Source: Streptomyces sp. Je 1-369
Lineage (GTDB): Bacteria; Actinomycetota; Actinomycetes; Streptomycetales; Streptomycetaceae
Reading direction: 5' to 3'
Length of the DNA stretch: 64,000 nucleotides
Assembly (NCBI RefSeq): GCF_026810505.1
Contig: NZ_CP101750.1
Location: 835,448 to 899,447 of the forward strand
Numbering within the stretch: the stretch's first letter is position 1; each line of letters starts with the position of its first letter. The notes under the pieces were generated by a model that searched no databases, was not told the DNA's origin, and was given only the letters and a program-made list of their open reading frames with translations. A program made the position numbers and the translations under genes. Of this stretch, positions 60,042 through 64,000 are shown one piece after another.

Positions 60042-61360
60042 GCGTCCTCCAGTTCACGGCAGCCGGTCTCGAGCTCCTCGTGCAGGTCGTCGAGCAGGCG
60101 TGCGGCGGCCTTGTCGTCGTACAGGCCGGGGTCGTGGACCAGCAGGACGCGCAGCGCGCCCGCGGCCTCGTAGAACCCGAGGTCCAGGGGGTACGCCGAG
60201 AAGGGGTCGTGGTTGATGAGTGTCGTGTCGAGGCCTTCGAGGGCGGGCGGGACCTCCGGCGTGGTCTGGAAGGAGACGCAGACGCTGATCACCGGCCGGA
60301 ATCCGGGTCGCCACAGTCCGAGGGCGTGGGCCAGCCGCTCGAACGGCATGTCACGGTGGGTGTAAGCGCCGATGAGGTTCCGGCGGACCCGGTGCAGCAG
60401 GTCGCGGAAGTCCGCGTCCGCGGGCACTTGGGTCCGTACCGGCAGGAGGTTCACGAAGAGGCCGACGGCCTTCTCGAACTCGGCCCGGGTGCGGAAACCA
60501 CCGCGCGTGCCGACGAGGATGTCGTCGGTGTCGACATGGCGGCGCAGCATGCGTTTGGAGGCGGCGAGCAGCAGCATGAAGAGGGAGACGTGCTCGCGCC
60601 GTGCGGCCGCCTGCAACCGTTCGTACAGGGGCTGGGGAACGGCCATCCACTGGGTGCGCGGGGGTTGTTCGGGCTCCGGCGGCGCGGCGGACGGTGGCTC
60701 GGGAGATGCCACGGCGAGCGGGGGCAGCCCGGACGCGCCCGCGAGGACCTCTTTCCAGTGGGCGAGTTGTTTCGCGCCGGCCGGTCCGCCGAGCCAGTCC
60801 CTCTGCCTGCGCGCGAAGTCCCCGTACTGGGTGGGCACGGGCGGCAGGGGTGAGCTGTGCCCGTGGAGGTGTGCGGTGTAGAGCTGCTCCAGTTCCCGCA
60901 GGATCACCACCCACCACGACCAGGCGTCGGAGACCAGGTGGTGCGAGGAGACGCGCACGATGTGCTCGCGCGGCCCGAGCCCGATCAGCGCCGCCCGCAC
61001 CACGGGCCCGCGGACCAGGTCGAACGGGCGCCGCAGGTCCTCGGCGAGGAACTGCGCGGCGACCTGTTCGCGTTCCGCCTCGGGGAGCGCCGTGAGATCC
61101 GTCAGGGGCAGCGGCACCTCGGCGCGCGGGGACACGCGCTGGACGGGGACACCCGCCACGACGGGGAAGCGGGTGCGCAGCGCCTCGTGCCGGCCGACGA
61201 CTTCCTCGATGGCCGCCCGCAGGGCCGCCGCGTCCAGCTCGCCGACGAGGCGGAAGGTGACGGCGTCGATGTAGCGGGTGTGTCCGGCGCGGCGTTCCAG
61301 GAACCACATGCCCTGCTGGGCGTAGGAAAGCGGAGCGTCCTCACCTGCGGCTGGGTTCAC
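60038..61360 (-). CDS. stand-alone NRPS condensation domain
   Basis: 440 aa, a single C domain. 'LSYAQQGMWFLERRAGHTRYIDAVTFRLVGELDAAALRAAIEEVVGRHEALRTRFP' is the LCL-type C1/C2 motif, and the catalytic 'SSHHLVSDAWSWWVVILRELEQLY' has His140-His141-x-x-x-Asp145. Later 'DILVGTRGGFRTRAEFEKAVGLFVNLLPVRTQVP' and 'RNLIGAYTHRDMPFERLAHALG'. It forms an amide or ester between a carrier-bound acyl and an acceptor. I take GTG 61360, whose GTGA overlaps the methyltransferase stop, over GTG 61372. Confidence 0.92.
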   Translation of the reverse strand: MNPAAGEDAPLSYAQQGMWFLERRAGHTRYIDAVTFRLVGELDAAALRAAIEEVVGRHEALRTRFPVVAGVPVQRVSPRAEVPLPLTDLTALPEAEREQVAAQFLAEDLRRPFDLVRGPVVRAALIGLGPREHIVRVSSHHLVSDAWSWWVVILRELEQLYTAHLHGHSSPLPPVPTQYGDFARRQRDWLGGPAGAKQLAHWKEVLAGASGLPPLAVASPEPPSAAPPEPEQPPRTQWMAVPQPLYERLQAAARREHVSLFMLLLAASKRMLRRHVDTDDILVGTRGGFRTRAEFEKAVGLFVNLLPVRTQVPADADFRDLLHRVRRNLIGAYTHRDMPFERLAHALGLWRPGFRPVISVCVSFQTTPEVPPALEGLDTTLINHDPFSAYPLDLGFYEAAGALRVLLVHDPGLYDDKAAARLLDDLHEELETGCRELEDA

Positions 61361-62163
61361 TTGACGCCCCACGTGAAGAGCCAGCGCCGGGGCACGCCGT
61401 TCAGCTCCAGTTGCTCGAAGGTGGTACGCACGCCCCGGATCAGCGCTTCGGAGCCGAGGGCGAGGTCGCTGATGCCGGTGGCGCCCTCCACGAACACCGA
61501 GTAAGCGCAGAGGGCCTCCCAGTCCTGGAGCGTCCAGGTGTACTCGGCCTCCTCGGACTTGGTCTGGGAGAACCCCGCGTCGGCGAGGAGGTCTTCGTGC
61601 TGTGGCGGGGTGAGCGTCTGCATCGCCACGGGCTTCTCTCGTGCGAGTACGAGGTCCGTGCCGCGGTCGCGCAGGACGGCGCGGGTGGCGCGCAGCCAGT
61701 GGGTGTAGAAGGGCCGGGTCTCGGGGAGTACGGCCCCTTCGTAGAAGAGGGTGTTCAGGGCGCAGCGTCCGCCCGGTGCGAGCAGGCGGTGGCAGCCCGC
61801 GAGCACGGCGCCGCGTTCGGCGGCCGGGATCTGGTGCATCACGTTGCTCAGGACGGCGACGTCCACGGGTCCTGTCAGGGACTCGACGTCCTGCGCGCGG
61901 CCCTGCACGAAGCTCACCTTGGGGTCGCTCAACCGGCGTCGCGCGATGGCCAGTTCGTGCTCGGAGGGGTCGATGCCGATGATGGCTCCGACGTGTGCGG
62001 AGCGCTCCAGGAGCAGTTCGGTGGCGAGGCCCGAGCCGCAGCCGACGTCGGCGACGACGCCGCCTGCCGGGGCTTCGCAGATGTCGACCAGGCGCTGGGT
62101 GACGTCGCCGTAGAGGGGGCGGCGCGACATCGCGTCGAACTCGTATCCGTGGACGAAGGTCAT
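61357..62163 (-). CDS. SAM-dependent methyltransferase
   Basis: 268 aa class I methyltransferase. Motif I 'GGVVADVGCGSGLATELLLERSAHVGAIIGIDPSEHELAIARRRL' and 'PVDVAVLSNVMHQIP', 'LAPGGRCALNTLFYEG' give the SAM site. It probably methylates an oxygen, nitrogen or carbon on the cluster product. ATG 62163 overlaps the amidohydrolase stop (ATGA). Confidence 0.92.
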   Translation of the reverse strand: MTFVHGYEFDAMSRRPLYGDVTQRLVDICEAPAGGVVADVGCGSGLATELLLERSAHVGAIIGIDPSEHELAIARRRLSDPKVSFVQGRAQDVESLTGPVDVAVLSNVMHQIPAAERGAVLAGCHRLLAPGGRCALNTLFYEGAVLPETRPFYTHWLRATRAVLRDRGTDLVLAREKPVAMQTLTPPQHEDLLADAGFSQTKSEEAEYTWTLQDWEALCAYSVFVEGATGISDLALGSEALIRGVRTTFEQLELNGVPRRWLFTWGVK

Positions 62164-63086
62164 GACACCTCGAAACGTCGATTCGGGCGGGTCGGGCGGG
62201 GGGCCGGCGCGGCGTGGGGTGCGGTGGAGGCGAGCAGTCGCGCCGCCGTGCCTCCCATGAGGGCCTCGTACTCGCGCGGCGAGAGCGGGTCGCTGCCGGC
62301 CGGCCACGGCCCGGGGTCCCGGGCCAGTTCCGCCGTGCGGGCCACGGAGCCGGTCATGGACGCGAAGGGGAAGTCGGTGCCCCACAGGAGCCGGTCGAGG
62401 ACGCCGCTGCCGCGGGCGTGGGCGAGGGCCTTGGCGACGATGGCGGGCGGCTGGTAGGAGCCGAAGATGGACAGGTCCGCGTACAGGTTGGCGTGCCGGG
62501 CGAGGAGTTCGACGCAGGGGCCGGTCCAGGGGGTGCCGAGGTGGGCGAGGATCACTTTCAGGCCGGGGAAGTCCTTGGCCACCTGTTCGACGAGGAGCGG
62601 GGAGAAGAACCGGGGGTCCGCTTGGCGGGAGGGCGTGTAGCCGGTGTGGATCAGGACCGGGATGTCCAGGTCGGCCGCGGTCTCGTACACGTCGTACCAC
62701 CGGCGGTCGGCGGGTGACATGCGCAGGTAGCAGGGGGCCGTCTTGAGTCCGCGCAGGCCGAGGCCGGTGACGGCCTCGCGCAGGCGCTCGGCGGCGCCGG
62801 GGGTGCCCGCGTCGACGGAGGCGAAGCCGGTCAGGCGGTCGGGGTGGCGGGCGCACAGATCGGCGACGAACTCGTTGGGCACCGAGAACCCTTCGACGCG
62901 CCGCACGTCGAAGGCGAGCAGGAAGACGCGGTCGACGCCCGCGGCGTCCATCTCGGCGAGCAGCTTGTCCTCCGGCGCGGTGAGGTCCTCGGGCGCCAGG
63001 TCGGTGGTGGCCGTCATCTGCTCGGCGAAGCGGGCCGAGTAGTGGCGGTAGTACTCCCCCGCGTGTACGTGCGCGTCGATGATCAC
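62160..63086 (-). CDS. amidohydrolase_2 (ACMSD-like) family protein
   Basis: 308 aa TIM-barrel metal hydrolase or decarboxylase. Metal-binding 'MIIDAHVHAG' (His6, His8), 'PVLIHTGYTPS', 'LKVILAHLGTPW' and 'RLLWGTDFPFASM' (Asp) match the 2-amino-3-carboxymuconate semialdehyde decarboxylase group. It may hydrolyse or decarboxylate an intermediate. GTG 63086 overlaps the preceding stop (GTGA). Confidence 0.9.
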   Translation of the reverse strand: MIIDAHVHAGEYYRHYSARFAEQMTATTDLAPEDLTAPEDKLLAEMDAAGVDRVFLLAFDVRRVEGFSVPNEFVADLCARHPDRLTGFASVDAGTPGAAERLREAVTGLGLRGLKTAPCYLRMSPADRRWYDVYETAADLDIPVLIHTGYTPSRQADPRFFSPLLVEQVAKDFPGLKVILAHLGTPWTGPCVELLARHANLYADLSIFGSYQPPAIVAKALAHARGSGVLDRLLWGTDFPFASMTGSVARTAELARDPGPWPAGSDPLSPREYEALMGGTAARLLASTAPHAAPAPRPTRPNRRFEVS

Positions 63087-64000
63087 GGCTGCCGCCCCTC
63101 GGACAGCGCCGGGTCGTCGCCGTGCCAGAACAGCAGGCGTACGCCCTTGGGTTCGAGGCGCAGCAGCTTCTCGCTCTCCGGGGTGCCGTCCGCCGCGGGG
63201 CGCCGCAGGACCGTGTCCACCGGTTCGGGCGCGTGGTTGATGACCACGCCGCAGCGTTCGTCGCCGCGTCCGAGGACGGTGGTCTCCACCGACGGGTTGT
63301 CCGCGGTCAGCGGCGCGCGGACACCCGCGTCCTCGGCGACCGCCTCGTACAGCCGGTGCCAGTCGGCTTCCCGCAGCCGGTAGGGGGCGTTGAGCTGTGC
63401 TTCGAGGGGGGCGTTGAGGTAGTGGACGCTGCCGTCGCCGAGTCGGTGGCGGGTCAGGGCGGGCGAGCCGTCGGCGAACGCGGCCAAGGTCTCGGCGCCC
63501 GCCGTGTCGATCACCGGGATCGGTTCCGCGTCCCAGTGCAGCGGGAAGCGCACGCCCGCCCAGGTGAACTCGGCGTGGGTGTCGTCGGCCCGCGTGAAGT
63601 CCCGTACGCGGACGCCGAACAGTTCCTCGTCGCCGGCGGCGTCCAACAGGCTGCCGGTGGAGTACAGCAGCACTCCCCCGGAGGTGACGTACCGGGCCAG
63701 GCGGCGGCGGTCGGGCAGCGACAGCCGGCGCGCGGAGGGGACGATCACCAGCGCGTGCCGCGCCAGCTCCGTGTCGCGGCCCGTGAACTCGTAGGGCAGG
63801 TGCGCCTGTTGGAGGAGCAGGTGGGCGTAGAAGGCGGCGGGGGCGTCGCTGCCCGAGGGCGTCAGGTATCCGGCTTCCTCCTGCTCGTCGGAGTCGGGGA
63901 CGAAGACGCCCACCGGGGCGGGCAGCGGCCTGAACCCGGCGAGTTCACCGCTCACGCGCCGGGCGAACGCTTGGTATTCGGCGAGGGCGGGCTTCTCGCC
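63083..64000 (-). CDS. GH42-like beta-galactosidase trimerisation-type protein (partial, runs off right edge)
   Basis: About 305 C-terminal residues are visible. 'GYLTPSGSDAPAAFYAHLLLQQAHLPYEFTGRDTELARHALVIVPSARRLSLPDRRRLARYVTSGGVLLYS' is like the flavodoxin-fold trimerisation domain of GH42 beta-galactosidases and relatives, and the end 'YLNAPLEAQLNAPYRLREADWHRLYEAVAED...CGVVINHAPEPVDTVLRRPA' like their C-terminal domain. The catalytic barrel would be outside the window. It is the first visible gene of the coupled chain and may process a sugar on the product. Confidence 0.7.
   Translation of the reverse strand, partial: GEKPALAEYQAFARRVSGELAGFRPLPAPVGVFVPDSDEQEEAGYLTPSGSDAPAAFYAHLLLQQAHLPYEFTGRDTELARHALVIVPSARRLSLPDRRRLARYVTSGGVLLYSTGSLLDAAGDEELFGVRVRDFTRADDTHAEFTWAGVRFPLHWDAEPIPVIDTAGAETLAAFADGSPALTRHRLGDGSVHYLNAPLEAQLNAPYRLREADWHRLYEAVAEDAGVRAPLTADNPSVETTVLGRGDERCGVVINHAPEPVDTVLRRPAADGTPESEKLLRLEPKGVRLLFWHGDDPALSEGRQP

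Overview
The window is high-GC DNA (roughly 70 % by eye) with strong third-position G/C bias, frequent GTG/TTG starts, many 4-bp stop/start overlaps (ATGA or GTGA) and many TetR/LysR/ArsR-regulated small operons. It also carries a GH18 chitinase, a secreted M4 protease and an NRPS-like cluster. Together these point to a Streptomyces (or close actinomycete) chromosome, in a gene-poor to accessory zone with several decayed genes and insertion-sequence remnants. No rRNA, tRNA or CRISPR array was recognised.

Layout. 1-3016 (minus): amino-acid permease, PLP beta-eliminating lyase and the first codons of a radical-SAM/B12-type protein. 3388-4919: TetR and a divergent atypical SDR with two palindromic operators. 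4959-9787: a decayed inverted duplication around a LysR gene, in which an ABM monooxygenase and a membrane-anchored protein of unknown function each occur once intact and once as a fragment. 10196-10612: a Dabb protein. 12315-14967: FAD monooxygenase, RidA and MFS operon (MFS gene 10762-12318) with a divergent TetR. 15235-17200: regulator and transposase relics around a DJ-1/PfpI protein. 17248-18909: MFS/ArsR pair with two matching 22-bp operators. 19244-20257: quinone reductase. 20300-20660: IS701 relic. 20897-24739: a translationally coupled trio of tyrosine recombinase, HTH protein and a multi-zinc-ribbon/pseudo-recombinase protein. 24964-26219: VOC protein and a SigJ-like ECF sigma factor.

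26767-34393 (minus) is a five-gene operon without recognised function as a set: a large helical protein, an HECGH metallopeptidase, two unknown proteins, and a DUF2272/peptidoglycan-binding/lysozyme-like protein. None has a signal peptide, and the two largest share N-terminal SPF tags in disordered acidic tails. This is the best candidate for an undescribed system. 34696-39210: wHTH and membrane protein pair, M4 protease, Crp-like regulator, orphan CheB methylesterase domain. 39464-44156: large catalase and chitinase, convergent on a shared terminator. 44621-50444: oligopeptide-type ABC importer. 50368-55528: LysR/acetyltransferase and TetR/MFS/FAD-monooxygenase pairs. 55500-58501: desaturase, an orphan ectoine-synthase-like cupin and an ATP-grasp ligase-like protein. 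58585-64000 (minus): start of a biosynthetic cluster (glycosidase-like protein, amidohydrolase, methyltransferase, NRPS condensation domain, zinc alcohol dehydrogenase, free carrier protein) in which nearly every junction is a 4-bp overlap; it continues beyond the right edge.

All assignments come from reading motifs, family resemblance and context; no database search was run.
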